Assembly: GCF_015207065.1 (NCBI RefSeq) | Contig: NZ_JADEXP010000001.1 | Span: forward strand, 1-64,000 | DNA: 64,000 bases | Source: Leptolyngbya cf. ectocarpi LEGE 11479 | GTDB lineage: Bacteria; Cyanobacteriota; Cyanobacteriia; Phormidesmidales; Phormidesmidaceae | Reading direction: 5' to 3' | Part shown: positions 37,579 through 46,762 of the stretch, piece by piece | How positions within the stretch are numbered: the first letter of the stretch is position 1 | Layout of the letters: every line of letters begins with the position of its first letter | Made by a program: the position numbers and the translations under genes | Notes under the pieces: model-generated | The model's database searches: none | Seen by the model: only the letters and a program-made list of their open reading frames with translations | Told to the model about the DNA's origin: nothing

Positions 37579-39996
37579 TCATGTATCGCTATCATTTTTC
37601 TTATCGATAGCCGTAGTCGCACCTGGCAACTTATAATCCTTATTCCAGTCCGTTGGCAAAATAATCGTTGAGACCTTAGCATCTTGATTATCGATTGGTC
37701 TTGGTTCTGGTTGCTCCAATGTAAGTGTGTCCTCAGATAGTCCATCTAGTTTCAACTGTCGTAAGTCCTGGAGCACTGCGCTTGCAGTTGAATATCGCTG
37801 ATTAAAGTCGTAGCGGACCATTTTCTCCAGCAATTTAGCTAGACCAGGATGTAAATCTGGAATCTTATGAGTCCACATAATTTCTCCGTGGGAATCTCGC
37901 TGGAGTGCATGGGGTGGTAATCCAGTTACAGCCTCTATAGCCGTAATACCCAGTGCATAGAGGTCGCTACTAAAGTTAGGCAATCCTGCAGACTGCTCAC
38001 TTGGCATATATCCTTGGGTGCCAATCCCAACCGTTGAGGTAATGCGAGCATTAGTATCAGTCAATCGATTAGAAATTTGTTTAACCGCACCGAAATCAAT
38101 GAGTACGTAGCGACGATCATGATGACGGGCAATAATATTGGACGGTTTTATATCTCGATGGATTACACCTTGTGCATGCACTGCTTGAATCACCGGCAAC
38201 AGATCCAATAAAAACTCAGCTACTGCACGTTGTGACATCGGTTGTTGAGGATTCAGCAGATCCTTCAGCAACGTTCCATCAATCATCTCTTGCACGAGGT
38301 AAAAAGAATAGTTGGATTCAAAATAAGCTAGTAAACGCGGAATTTGATCATGTTCCCCTAACCGCTCTAAGGTCGCAGCTTCTGCCGAGAACAAACGCTG
38401 TGCTAACTGGTGGGCCCTGGGATTATCACTGACAATTTTCAGCTGCTTGACCACGCAAATTGGATTACCAGGGCGCTGTGTATCATGAGCTAAATAAGTG
38501 TCCCCAAAACCCCCTGCACCTAAAATTTTGCTAATTTGATAGCGATCGCTTAGTACTGTGCCAATCATTTCGCTCTCATGAATAGCCAGGAGATCTTTAA
38601 AGTCATCTTGCTGACTAATAATCTGTTGCACAATGGGAGATGTTACATAGCGTGCTAGCGTATTACGCAATGTTTTTTTCTGTAGCTGCTCACTAAAGAA
38701 TCCAATTGTAAAATCTGCGGCTGCAAAGCCTAACACACCTAAAATTGGTACCGCGATGGGAATGATAACGCCCCCGATTGTAAAGACAATAAAGCCTACC
38801 AATCCCCAAGCTACTGATCCGGCAGCAGCCCATACTAATCGGCGAAAGGGTGTGCGTGAGGAGACTTTACTAATAACAATCGCCATTCCTCCCAGCCAGA
38901 CACCGACCATCAGCGCGCTGAGCCATGGTCTTTGAGCTACGGAATATAGAGCTAGATCATCTCGTAGCGTCGCAACAGTATTCGCTAAAATCTCCACACC
39001 TGGCATGGGTGTGGAATATAACAAACTCTTAGAAAAGGGGGCTGCATGAAAGTCTTGATGGAGAGCAGCCGTGGACCCAACAAGAACAATCTTATTCTCA
39101 AAAAAACGCCCATTATCTAACTGAGTTTTCCAAAGCTGCTCATCTAAAAGATACCAAAAGGGAACATGTTGAAAGGTTTTTGCCGGTCCATGGAAGAAAA
39201 TATAATCACCCCCATCCTTGGTGTAGTCGCTCTGAGCGGCTTTTAATGTGGCTTCAGCAAAGCTAAGCACCGCAGGTTCAGTGCTGATATCGTTGACTAC
39301 AGACGCATCGCCTAAAAGATTTGCTTCAACATTTTTTAGAGCTTCTAAAAACTCTCGGCTGAGACGATGAATCTTACCATTGGGTTCTAAAATAAAGTTA
39401 ATCGCCCCTACTTGAATGGGCATCTCACGAAAGTCAGGCAAGGGTAATGTGGGCTGCAATAAGGAGCCCTGTCTCAAATCAATATCACCATATTGCGCAG
39501 CCAACACTACTTGTGAGCCTCGTTCAGCCAGGACTTGGGAAAAGGCTTCATCATCTTGAGGCCCGTAGCTACTGGGTAAGGCAAAAACGATATCAAGAGC
39601 AATGGCACTCGCTCCGGCCTCCAAAATTTTCTCTACAGCAGTGGCATAGGTGGCACGGGGCCACGGCCAAGAGCCAATGGCAGCCAACTCTGGATAAGCA
39701 TCGGGCTGATCTAAATAGTGCTGACCTTGGGATAAGGACTCTTCATCAATCGCTAAGATCACAATGTCCTCCGGGGCTGACATGGTTCCCCGTAACTCCC
39801 ACATGAGCGATTGCCCTTGATGCTCTAAGGAACGAATAAAACTAAGATTCAATCCGGTAACCAGAGCAGTCGTACCAACCAGTAGGCCATTCAAGTAGGA
39901 GCGCCATCGCTGTGCAAAATTTATAGTTGGTATCAGGTGACGGAGACGATCCTGAGATGTCAGCGTAGCCGTGATATCGGCACCATCCTGTTTCAT
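37579..39996 (-). CDS. CHASE2-domain Ser/Thr protein kinase
   Basis: 805 residues. One N-terminal membrane helix (about 34-54), an extracytoplasmic CHASE2 sensor (75-345; SWPWPRATYATAVEKILEAG, VLVGSTAALHQDFHAAPF), three membrane helices (about 357-434), then a Hanks-type kinase (482-750). Kinase motifs: GAGGFGDTY at 493-501, K517, HRDIKPSN at 613-620, DFG at 634-636, GYMPSEQ. All catalytic residues are present. The bridge between membrane and kinase has RYVTSPIVQQII (449-460), like the linker of CHASE2 adenylate cyclases. It is convergent with the fecR-domain gene. Confidence 0.93.
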   Translation of the reverse strand: MKQDGADITATLTSQDRLRHLIPTINFAQRWRSYLNGLLVGTTALVTGLNLSFIRSLEHQGQSLMWELRGTMSAPEDIVILAIDEESLSQGQHYLDQPDAYPELAAIGSWPWPRATYATAVEKILEAGASAIALDIVFALPSSYGPQDDEAFSQVLAERGSQVVLAAQYGDIDLRQGSLLQPTLPLPDFREMPIQVGAINFILEPNGKIHRLSREFLEALKNVEANLLGDASVVNDISTEPAVLSFAEATLKAAQSDYTKDGGDYIFFHGPAKTFQHVPFWYLLDEQLWKTQLDNGRFFENKIVLVGSTAALHQDFHAAPFSKSLLYSTPMPGVEILANTVATLRDDLALYSVAQRPWLSALMVGVWLGGMAIVISKVSSRTPFRRLVWAAAGSVAWGLVGFIVFTIGGVIIPIAVPILGVLGFAAADFTIGFFSEQLQKKTLRNTLARYVTSPIVQQIISQQDDFKDLLAIHESEMIGTVLSDRYQISKILGAGGFGDTYLAHDTQRPGNPICVVKQLKIVSDNPRAHQLAQRLFSAEAATLERLGEHDQIPRLLAYFESNYSFYLVQEMIDGTLLKDLLNPQQPMSQRAVAEFLLDLLPVIQAVHAQGVIHRDIKPSNIIARHHDRRYVLIDFGAVKQISNRLTDTNARITSTVGIGTQGYMPSEQSAGLPNFSSDLYALGITAIEAVTGLPPHALQRDSHGEIMWTHKIPDLHPGLAKLLEKMVRYDFNQRYSTASAVLQDLRQLKLDGLSEDTLTLEQPEPRPIDNQDAKVSTIILPTDWNKDYKLPGATTAIDKKNDSDT

Positions 39997-40855
39997 CCGT
40001 ATAAAAGAGTATTTAGATACTGTACAAAGTAAAGCGGTAGATGATGCAACCTGAATTAAATTAGGACTTCTTGGGGCTCGTTAATCGAGCTACCCATTTT
40101 CAGTATTTTTTATAAAGAGCAGTGTATAAAATCACATAAAGTGTGCGATAGTATTACGGTCATATCCTGTGCTTTTCCCACTATCATAGCCTGAAGCCAA
40201 TGGACGTAGCTTATTCTTATACTATGACGCTCGATTAGTGCTTGATATAGGAATCTATTTATTTCAACATCAAACTCTATGAGTGCAAAGCTTCCAGATT
40301 TTTAGGGGACATCTGCATAATAGCCAGATCTGCCTTATAGTAGTAACCTGCCCATTCTAGAAACAGAGTTGAACAGGCTGGCAGTCAATCGATGCGTCTG
40401 TGAGCTTCGTCTTTAGGTGCTTAGCAGTCTGCCAAGTTAACTATCCGCATAACAAAGCTAATTTATGTACTGAAAATGTGCATTCTAACTGAAAAAGTAT
40501 GGATACAAAGTTCTATGGAATTTTAGTGAATTTTCTATGTATACGGGGACTTATGGTAGATGCCTAGCTAACTTAAGTTAAAACAATCCAGGATCGGCTT
40601 TGATTATTTATATATCGTCACCTTTAAACTCCTTATTAAGCTAGCGGTAATTATCCGCGCTTTAAGTTGTAGCCTGTGTTTTTTCGTTTATGAATGTTGG
40701 ACTCAGGTTAAGTGAGCAGTTACATCCGACTTCATACTCAGGCGTTCTTCTGTTCTTATATTTTACGTTCCAGACTATGGCTAGCTAGCTGTACCGATGA
40801 TTGGTTTTCAACGGCAGCTATTTAGTTTCTATTTAATCTTATTGTTTTTACTTCT
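39997..40855. other. Long AT-rich region with no recognised gene
   Basis: 859 bp, the longest empty stretch in the window. It lies upstream of both the CHASE2 kinase (minus) and the NYN gene (plus). All frames are broken by stops. Only a small dyad GCTCG/CGAGC at 40076-40090 was noticed. No tRNA, RNase P, tmRNA or SRP RNA signature was seen. Confidence 0.5.
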
Positions 40856-41374
40856 ATGCATACGCAACCGTTAAGTCGACTTTCTATATTTGTAGATGGG
40901 AATAATATGTTCTATGCCCAGCAAAAAAATGGCTGGTTTTTTGACCCTAAGCGTGTACTAGAGTACTTTACGAAAGAAACCGTCCCTTCTACGTTAGTTA
41001 ACGCCTTTTGGTATACAGGTCTTAAAGATCCGCAGGATCAGCGTGGATTTCGCGATGCGCTAATTAGTCTTGGGTACACGGTGCGTACCAAAATTTTGAA
41101 AGAATACTATGACGATAATTCTGGACGCTATTCCCAGAAAGCAAACTTAGATATTGAAATCGTCGTTGATATGTTTAATACGGCAGCCCAATATGACCGG
41201 GTTGTCTTATTTAGTGGTGATGGTGATTTTGAGCGCGCCATTGAATTACTGCGTTCCAAAAATACCCACATTACTGTGGTTTCTACTGAAGGAATGATTG
41301 CGCGGGAATTGCGTAATGCAACTGACCGTTACATCGATCTAAATTCTGTAAGACGCTATATCGAGAAGGATTAA
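40856..41374 (+). CDS. LabA-like NYN-domain protein
   Basis: 172 residues forming one NYN (PIN-like) nuclease domain: IFVDGNNMFY with D14, KANLDIEIVVDMF with D99 and D105, and FSGDGDFERAIELL with D122 and D124. The four acids are those expected to bind metal. The family includes LabA, which in Synechococcus elongatus acts in KaiC-dependent negative feedback on clock output, and RNA-cleaving NYN proteins. This copy lacks extra C-terminal domains. It ends 3 bp from the convergent gst-type gene. Confidence 0.88.
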   Translation: MHTQPLSRLSIFVDGNNMFYAQQKNGWFFDPKRVLEYFTKETVPSTLVNAFWYTGLKDPQDQRGFRDALISLGYTVRTKILKEYYDDNSGRYSQKANLDIEIVVDMFNTAAQYDRVVLFSGDGDFERAIELLRSKNTHITVVSTEGMIARELRNATDRYIDLNSVRRYIEKD

Positions 41375-41377
41375 TCG

Positions 41378-42361
41378 CTAATTTCCCCGGCTGTGGGGTG
41401 CTTTTAGGTTATCTAAATCTGGCCCTAGGGGAATAATGCCGCCTGGATTGAGGGGAAATAGGTTACCGAAGTAGTTCCGTTTGATGGCATCAACATCACA
41501 TGTGCTGGCGATGCCTGGCAGCTGATAGATATCGCGTACATATTCACTGAGGTTTTTATAGTCTGCGATGCGCTGACGGTTACACTTAAACAGGCCATAG
41601 TAGGCTACATCAAAGCGAATCAGGGTGGTAAATAAACGAATATCAGCCAGGGTTAGCACATTACCGCAGAGATAGCGATGATGGGCCAGGGTTTTGTCAA
41701 TGGTATCTAAGCTATCAAATAGCTCATTGCAAGCATCTTCATAAGCAGTCTGAGTCTGGGCAAAACCACAGCGGTAGACGCCGTTATTGACAGTGGAGTA
41801 AATTCGGGTGTTCCACTGATCAATATCGGCTTGTAATGCCGCTGGATAAAGCTCGAGTTCCGGGTGAGAGGCCCAGCTATTAAAGGCGGCGTTCAAAATC
41901 TCGATAATCTCAGCACTCTCATTATTAACAATTTTATGGGTTTGGCTGTCCCACAGAACGGGGACTGTCGCCCGCCCTTTGTAGCCAGACTGGATCTGGT
42001 TATAGAACTGGGGCATGGTGCGACATCCCAGAGAGTCTGCTTGCGATGGCTGGTCAAAGACCCAACAGCCTTCATTCCCTGATGGGGAGACGATAGTGAT
42101 AGAAATAGCTGATTCTAATCCTTTCAGCGCTCGGACTATTAGGGTGCGATGGGCCCAAGGACAGCCCATGCCGACGATAAGTCGATAGCGGTGAGCAGCG
42201 GCAGGAAATGTGGAGGAGGGGATGCGATCGCAAAACACACTCTCCGGTCTCTGATAAGCACCGCCTTTATCGCTAGGAGCCATTTGGGACATCATCGTCC
42301 GCCATAGGGTGGTCCAAATAGTTTTAGCCGTGCGAATGAGGAGCGTAGGAGGTAGAGCCAT
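41378..42361 (-). CDS. Glutathionyl-hydroquinone reductase (Xi-class GST)
   Basis: 327 residues. The catalytic C67 is in VGMGCPWAHRTLIV, the signature of Xi-class transferases such as YqjG and ECM4. NNESAEIIEILN binds the glutathione gamma-glutamyl part, and the C-terminal helical domain has ADIRLFTTLIRFD. These enzymes remove glutathione from glutathionyl-hydroquinones, recycling quinones. It begins 9 bp after the 5-formyl-THF cyclo-ligase-like gene, so the two form a probable operon. Confidence 0.9.
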   Translation of the reverse strand: MALPPTLLIRTAKTIWTTLWRTMMSQMAPSDKGGAYQRPESVFCDRIPSSTFPAAAHRYRLIVGMGCPWAHRTLIVRALKGLESAISITIVSPSGNEGCWVFDQPSQADSLGCRTMPQFYNQIQSGYKGRATVPVLWDSQTHKIVNNESAEIIEILNAAFNSWASHPELELYPAALQADIDQWNTRIYSTVNNGVYRCGFAQTQTAYEDACNELFDSLDTIDKTLAHHRYLCGNVLTLADIRLFTTLIRFDVAYYGLFKCNRQRIADYKNLSEYVRDIYQLPGIASTCDVDAIKRNYFGNLFPLNPGGIIPLGPDLDNLKAPHSRGN

Positions 42362-42370
42362 GATAGGAAA

Positions 42371-43117
42371 TTAACAACGCCGTTTAAACCAGGCCTGAAG
42401 AATAGGGATATTAGCAATTTGGTCAGGTTGAATGGTATCCCAATCTAAACCGGTAGGTCTTGGATGACTGTGTTCAGTCGTCCAAGACCGCGTCGGTGTA
42501 ACTATTAAGTCTAACCCCCAGTCATGTTGCTGCATCGGCAGTTCTGCTGCAGCAACGATCTGTAAATCATGCACCGTGGTGGCAATAGGCGTGTCGGCTG
42601 CAATCAGCTTACATGCTCGCAGCATTGCCAATTCTAAATCAGCAAAGCCAGCGCCTTTCCCCGTACGACCGCCATTGGCAGAGACCGCCACACAACCGAC
42701 TATCACCAAATCAATCGGGTGCATTTCCTCAAACGCCACTAACCGCCCATGGACCATCGCTCCTTTCATAGAAGCAGCATCCTCTAGAGCCACACCTTTA
42801 GTCTTGAGAGCCATAGCTGTTAGTTCAACAAAGCATTTTTTACGCGAGAGACGGGGGACAGCCATATACAGAGTTTTGCCATCGGTCAAGGCCCGCAACC
42901 GCACTGCAGACTGAGGTGAGTCAGGATTACACTTAACCACTTGGGCACACTGCCACAGCTTGGTGGCCGCCAAACCACCTGCGGCCATGTCAGCCCCTAT
43001 AAAATTGGGAATATGGCCCACCGGATCGCGGTGGGTGACATGGTGGTTTTTGAGGATAGACCAAATACGCTGACGTAAATCGTCTTTGCCGCTATGGCGA
43101 CCGGACCAGACGGACAT
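42371..43117 (-). CDS. 5-formyltetrahydrofolate cyclo-ligase-like protein
   Basis: 248 residues. The family motif GGRTGKGAGFADLELAML (about 153-170) contains the phosphate-binding GKGxG(F/Y) segment of 5-formyl-THF cyclo-ligase. The rest of the protein, including PNFIGADMAAGGLAATKLW, is closer to the MTHFSD-like branch than to short YgfA proteins. Likely role: ATP-dependent conversion or handling of 5-formyl-THF, inferred from the family. First gene of a pair with the glutathionyl-hydroquinone reductase, divergent from the TPR gene. Confidence 0.82.
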   Translation of the reverse strand: MSVWSGRHSGKDDLRQRIWSILKNHHVTHRDPVGHIPNFIGADMAAGGLAATKLWQCAQVVKCNPDSPQSAVRLRALTDGKTLYMAVPRLSRKKCFVELTAMALKTKGVALEDAASMKGAMVHGRLVAFEEMHPIDLVIVGCVAVSANGGRTGKGAGFADLELAMLRACKLIAADTPIATTVHDLQIVAAAELPMQQHDWGLDLIVTPTRSWTTEHSHPRPTGLDWDTIQPDQIANIPILQAWFKRRC

Positions 43118-43250
43118 AGGTTAAGCAAAAAAAGTTTTTAACTTAGACTTTCTAACTTATACAACGGTAACCACTAGCTAAATGTTTTCTAAATCTTTGG
43201 GGTGCCCTACAGGACTGGACTCTAAGGTGAGTACATCTACTAATGGGGCC

Positions 43251-45206
43251 ATGGCGAAAAAAACCAAGAAGAAGAAAAAACTGAAGCAAGCCGTGCTCGG
43301 TTTTGGCAGCCAGTCGTTAACTACGGAGCTAGCTCAGGTTGAGGCTCTGCTGCGTCGAGAGCAATGGACAGAGGCTCATTCTCTTCTAACCCGGCTAAAA
43401 ACTGCTCATCCTGAGAACCTGGATGTGTTGACCTCTTTGCTAGAGGTTTATTTCGAGCTGGGACAGCTACACCAGTATCAGGCTACCTGCGTAGAATTTT
43501 TGGCCCTCAAACCCAACGATGCCAGGGTGAATTTTTTGCTGGGGTATGCCTATGTGCTCAACTACTATCCTCTGCTAGGAGTACAACAATATCGCTATGC
43601 TATTGAGCGCTGGCCCGAGCACGTGGGTAGTGTTGAAGGTAAAGAACATCTAGCCATGATTGAGCCCAATTTATCGGACGTTCTGGATGGCATGGGGCTT
43701 AACCATCCGGATGATTGGGAGATAGGCATCCTTTACGAGCAGACCCGAGCCTATACTGAGACCGATCAGTGCCAAAAGGCCATTGCAACGGCCCAGACTC
43801 TCCTCCAGCAGCGGCCTGACTTTGTGCCAGGTCACAACAGTTTGGCCACGGCCTACATGGCTAACGATCAGTATGAGGATGCGATCGCAACGCTTCAAAC
43901 AACATTAGTCACCCACCCAGATAGTATTCTTCTGCGAGCAAATCTGGTGCGTTTTCTCTGTTTACGAGGGAATTTCACAGACGCTGAAACCCATAAACCC
44001 CAATTGCTCGCCAACTCCAGCACCGATCTTGACGATCTAACCCGCAAGGCAGAAGCATTAGCCTACCTGGACGACATGGAGGCCATCGTAGATTTGCTGG
44101 CCAGCGTACCGCCAGATCCAGACCACGATAATCAACTGGTGGCATCCGGTCTCTTTCACCACTTGGTAGCTGTAGCCCTAGCTCGCCAAGGGAATCCTAT
44201 AGCTGCCAGAAAACAGTGGAACCTAGCCCTAAAGCTATACCCGGATATGGAGGTGGCCAAAGAAAATCTAGATGATTTTGACATGATGCCCATCTTCAAA
44301 GAAGGGCCGTGGCCCTTTGAACTCAACAGCTGGGTGGAAAACGGCACATACCAAAACTTGCGACAGGTGGCCATAGCCATGACTCCGGAACGAGACCCTC
44401 AACCGGCCCTGATCGCAGCTGTAGACACATTAATCACAAACTATCCGTTTATCAGCCAGCTAGTGTCAGTATGGCTAAAACGGGGTAGCCCTAGAGCCCG
44501 TATGCTAGCCATGGTGATTGCAAAAAGTTGCCCAAATGAGACCCATCTGGCAGCCGTCAATGAATTTGTTGCAGGAACGTTCGGGAGTGATTCTCAGCGA
44601 TATCACATGGCATCCTACCTGGCCCATCGACAACAGCTCACGACAACCAAGCTTTGGCTCAATGGAGAATGGCATGAAAACCCACCGCTAGCGACCTATG
44701 ACATTATTCCAGAACCTGTGGGCGTAAAATCCCCAGAAGCAGAAGAATTACTCCACAAGGCCTTAAAAAAGATTGCCCTGGAGTCTGCTAAAGCAGCAGA
44801 AATGGCAGAAACCTATTTAAAGCAAGCCTTAGACATAGAACCTAACAATCCTGCCTTACTCAATAATTTGGCCCTAGCTTATACCCACCAGCAGCGATTA
44901 AGCGAGTCTCGTCAGCTGACACAGCAAATCATTGACCAGCATCCTGACGATTTGGATAGTCGAGTGGCCATGGCCCAGCTCTATCTACAAGAAGAGAATC
45001 TAGAAGCAGCTGAAACTATTATCGATCAGTTACTAAGCCGTTCCAGTTTTACTGAGGACGACTTAGTAAGCCTGATGCTGACCCGCAGTCGATTGCTCAT
45101 GCTGCAAGGCCAAGAAAATATGGCTCGACTATGGTTTCAGGAAGTACTGCCTACGGTGAGAGAGCATCCATTGTTGCAACAGCTGGGATTTGGGCACAGC
45201 GGATAA
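43251..45206 (+). CDS. Large TPR-repeat protein
   Basis: 651 residues from ATG 43251 (MAKKTKKKKKLKQAVLGFG); an ATG at 43182 would add 23 residues and cannot be ruled out. TPR repeats are seen in the N-terminal third (TELAQVEALLRREQWTEAHS, PGHNSLATAYMANDQYEDAI) and near the C-terminus (LNNLALAYTHQQRLSESRQL, AMAQLYLQEENLEAAETI). The middle (about 300-500) is helical without clear repeats. A lysine-rich start and lack of signal peptide imply a cytoplasmic scaffold. Function unknown. Confidence 0.8.
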   Translation: MAKKTKKKKKLKQAVLGFGSQSLTTELAQVEALLRREQWTEAHSLLTRLKTAHPENLDVLTSLLEVYFELGQLHQYQATCVEFLALKPNDARVNFLLGYAYVLNYYPLLGVQQYRYAIERWPEHVGSVEGKEHLAMIEPNLSDVLDGMGLNHPDDWEIGILYEQTRAYTETDQCQKAIATAQTLLQQRPDFVPGHNSLATAYMANDQYEDAIATLQTTLVTHPDSILLRANLVRFLCLRGNFTDAETHKPQLLANSSTDLDDLTRKAEALAYLDDMEAIVDLLASVPPDPDHDNQLVASGLFHHLVAVALARQGNPIAARKQWNLALKLYPDMEVAKENLDDFDMMPIFKEGPWPFELNSWVENGTYQNLRQVAIAMTPERDPQPALIAAVDTLITNYPFISQLVSVWLKRGSPRARMLAMVIAKSCPNETHLAAVNEFVAGTFGSDSQRYHMASYLAHRQQLTTTKLWLNGEWHENPPLATYDIIPEPVGVKSPEAEELLHKALKKIALESAKAAEMAETYLKQALDIEPNNPALLNNLALAYTHQQRLSESRQLTQQIIDQHPDDLDSRVAMAQLYLQEENLEAAETIIDQLLSRSSFTEDDLVSLMLTRSRLLMLQGQENMARLWFQEVLPTVREHPLLQQLGFGHSG

Positions 45207-45510
45207 ATTGCCGTTGCTGCCCTGCCAAGGGTAAACTAATGCGCAGCCATCAAAGTTTTACACGCTAGCACCTGTAGATCTTCTGAAACACCCTTTGGGT
45301 GAGTGAATAACTAAGCATGTATTAGCTATATCCCGGTTTATAAGCTGAATTTATGCCATTGCTGATTTAGAGGCTGAAATTGCTCTGTCTGAAGGACTGG
45401 GTACCAGCATCTTTTGGGTAGAGCCAAACCAGAGATCAGCAATGCCAAATTTATACTCCGCATTTGGAATAGCAAGATTCTCCTTTTTTGGATATCGCTT
45501 TTTGAAACCT
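45207..45510. other. Gap between the TPR and GHL10 genes
   Basis: About 300 bp. The GHL10 frame stays open upstream to 45349 but offers an ATG only at 45442, and the extra residues do not look like a signal peptide. Otherwise nothing is seen. Confidence 0.35.
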
Positions 45511-46728
45511 ATGAACTCATCCATCCGGCGTTGGAAACCATTATCGCTGCTGCTCTTTGGGCTATCGCTCCTAGCCGCCGTTACTCTACATTCGTTTAGG
45601 CCAGCAATGGCCATGGTTCGGTCAGCTCCGATGCCAGAAATTCGCGGTGTATGGCTCACCACCAACGATACCGATGTGCTGGTGGATCAGCCCAAGTTGC
45701 ATAACGCCATTGACCAGCTGGCTGAACTCAATTTCAATACCCTTTATCCAGTGGTCTGGAATGGGGGCTACACCTCATTTGATAGTGGAACGGCGCGGCA
45801 AGCAGGCATTCAGCACTTTACCCGGCGAGGTATACAGGACTATGACATTCTCGAGGAGTTAACCACCAAAGCTCACAGTCAAGGGATGTCGGTCATACCG
45901 TGGTTTGAATTTGGGTTTATGGCCCCCGCTACCTCCGAACTGGCGACCCTCCACAGGAGCTGGCTGAGTGAAAAATCTAACGGTAGCTACATCGACACCA
46001 CCAGAGAAGGGGGTGACATGGTCTGGCTCAATCCATACAAGCCCGAGGTGCAGCAGTTTATCACCCATATGCTGCTAGAGCTGATCAGTCGCTACGATGT
46101 GGATGGTGTGCAATTTGACGATCATTTTATTTTGCCAGTGGAGTTTGGCTATGACAGCTATACCCGCGCACTATATAAAGACGAAACTGGCAAAGACATA
46201 CCCAACGACCCCCACAATCCTAGCTGGGTCAAATGGCGTGCCGATAAATTAACGGCATTTGTTAAAACCCTGAATGCAGATCTGAAAGCTCGACGACGTG
46301 ACATTATTTTCTCAGTTGCGCCTAATCCCTACCAATATGCCTACAAGGGCCAGCTGCAAGACTGGCTGACCTGGGTACGTCAGGGATGGGTGGACGAACT
46401 CATTGTGCAAATCTATCGCAACAATCTGGATAGCTTTCGTCAGCAGCTCTATACGGCATCCGTACGGGAAACCCAGCAAAAAATTCCCACAGCAGCGGGA
46501 ATTCTAACAGGACTTAGAAATTCGCCTGTGCCCATTAGATTTATTGAGTCAAAAGTGCGGGCAGCCCGTGCGTCTGGATTGGGTGTGACATTTTTCTTTT
46601 ATGAAAGCCTTTGGGAAGATGCGCCTGAACCGGCAGATACACGCCAGGCAAGTTTTAAGGAGCTGTTTGCAACACCGGCCCAGCGGACGGAGCATCGGGC
46701 GAATTCCCGTCTACCCGCGCTATCCTAA
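45511..46728 (+). CDS. GHL10-type glycoside hydrolase-like protein, secreted
   Basis: 405 residues from ATG 45511, giving a clean signal peptide (SLLLFGLSLLAAV, cleavage near AMA); ATG 45442 would add 23 residues. The body is a TIM-barrel of the GHL10/DUF187 type: EIRGVWLTTNDTDVL, FNTLYPVVWNGGY, VIPWFEFGF, YDVDGVQFDDHF with the likely catalytic acids, and VSVAPNP-like FSVAPNPYQYAY. Family members are thought to act on cell-wall or envelope polysaccharides. ndbB follows 34 bp later. Confidence 0.87.
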   Translation: MNSSIRRWKPLSLLLFGLSLLAAVTLHSFRPAMAMVRSAPMPEIRGVWLTTNDTDVLVDQPKLHNAIDQLAELNFNTLYPVVWNGGYTSFDSGTARQAGIQHFTRRGIQDYDILEELTTKAHSQGMSVIPWFEFGFMAPATSELATLHRSWLSEKSNGSYIDTTREGGDMVWLNPYKPEVQQFITHMLLELISRYDVDGVQFDDHFILPVEFGYDSYTRALYKDETGKDIPNDPHNPSWVKWRADKLTAFVKTLNADLKARRRDIIFSVAPNPYQYAYKGQLQDWLTWVRQGWVDELIVQIYRNNLDSFRQQLYTASVRETQQKIPTAAGILTGLRNSPVPIRFIESKVRAARASGLGVTFFFYESLWEDAPEPADTRQASFKELFATPAQRTEHRANSRLPALS

Positions 46729-46762
46729 TAACCTGTAACCCATAGTTGTTAGTGATAGCTTA

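Noticed and set aside
45351-45665. 104-codon minus-strand frame at the start of the GHL10 gene
   Set aside because: Antisense to the signal peptide and first barrel strand of a recognised protein.
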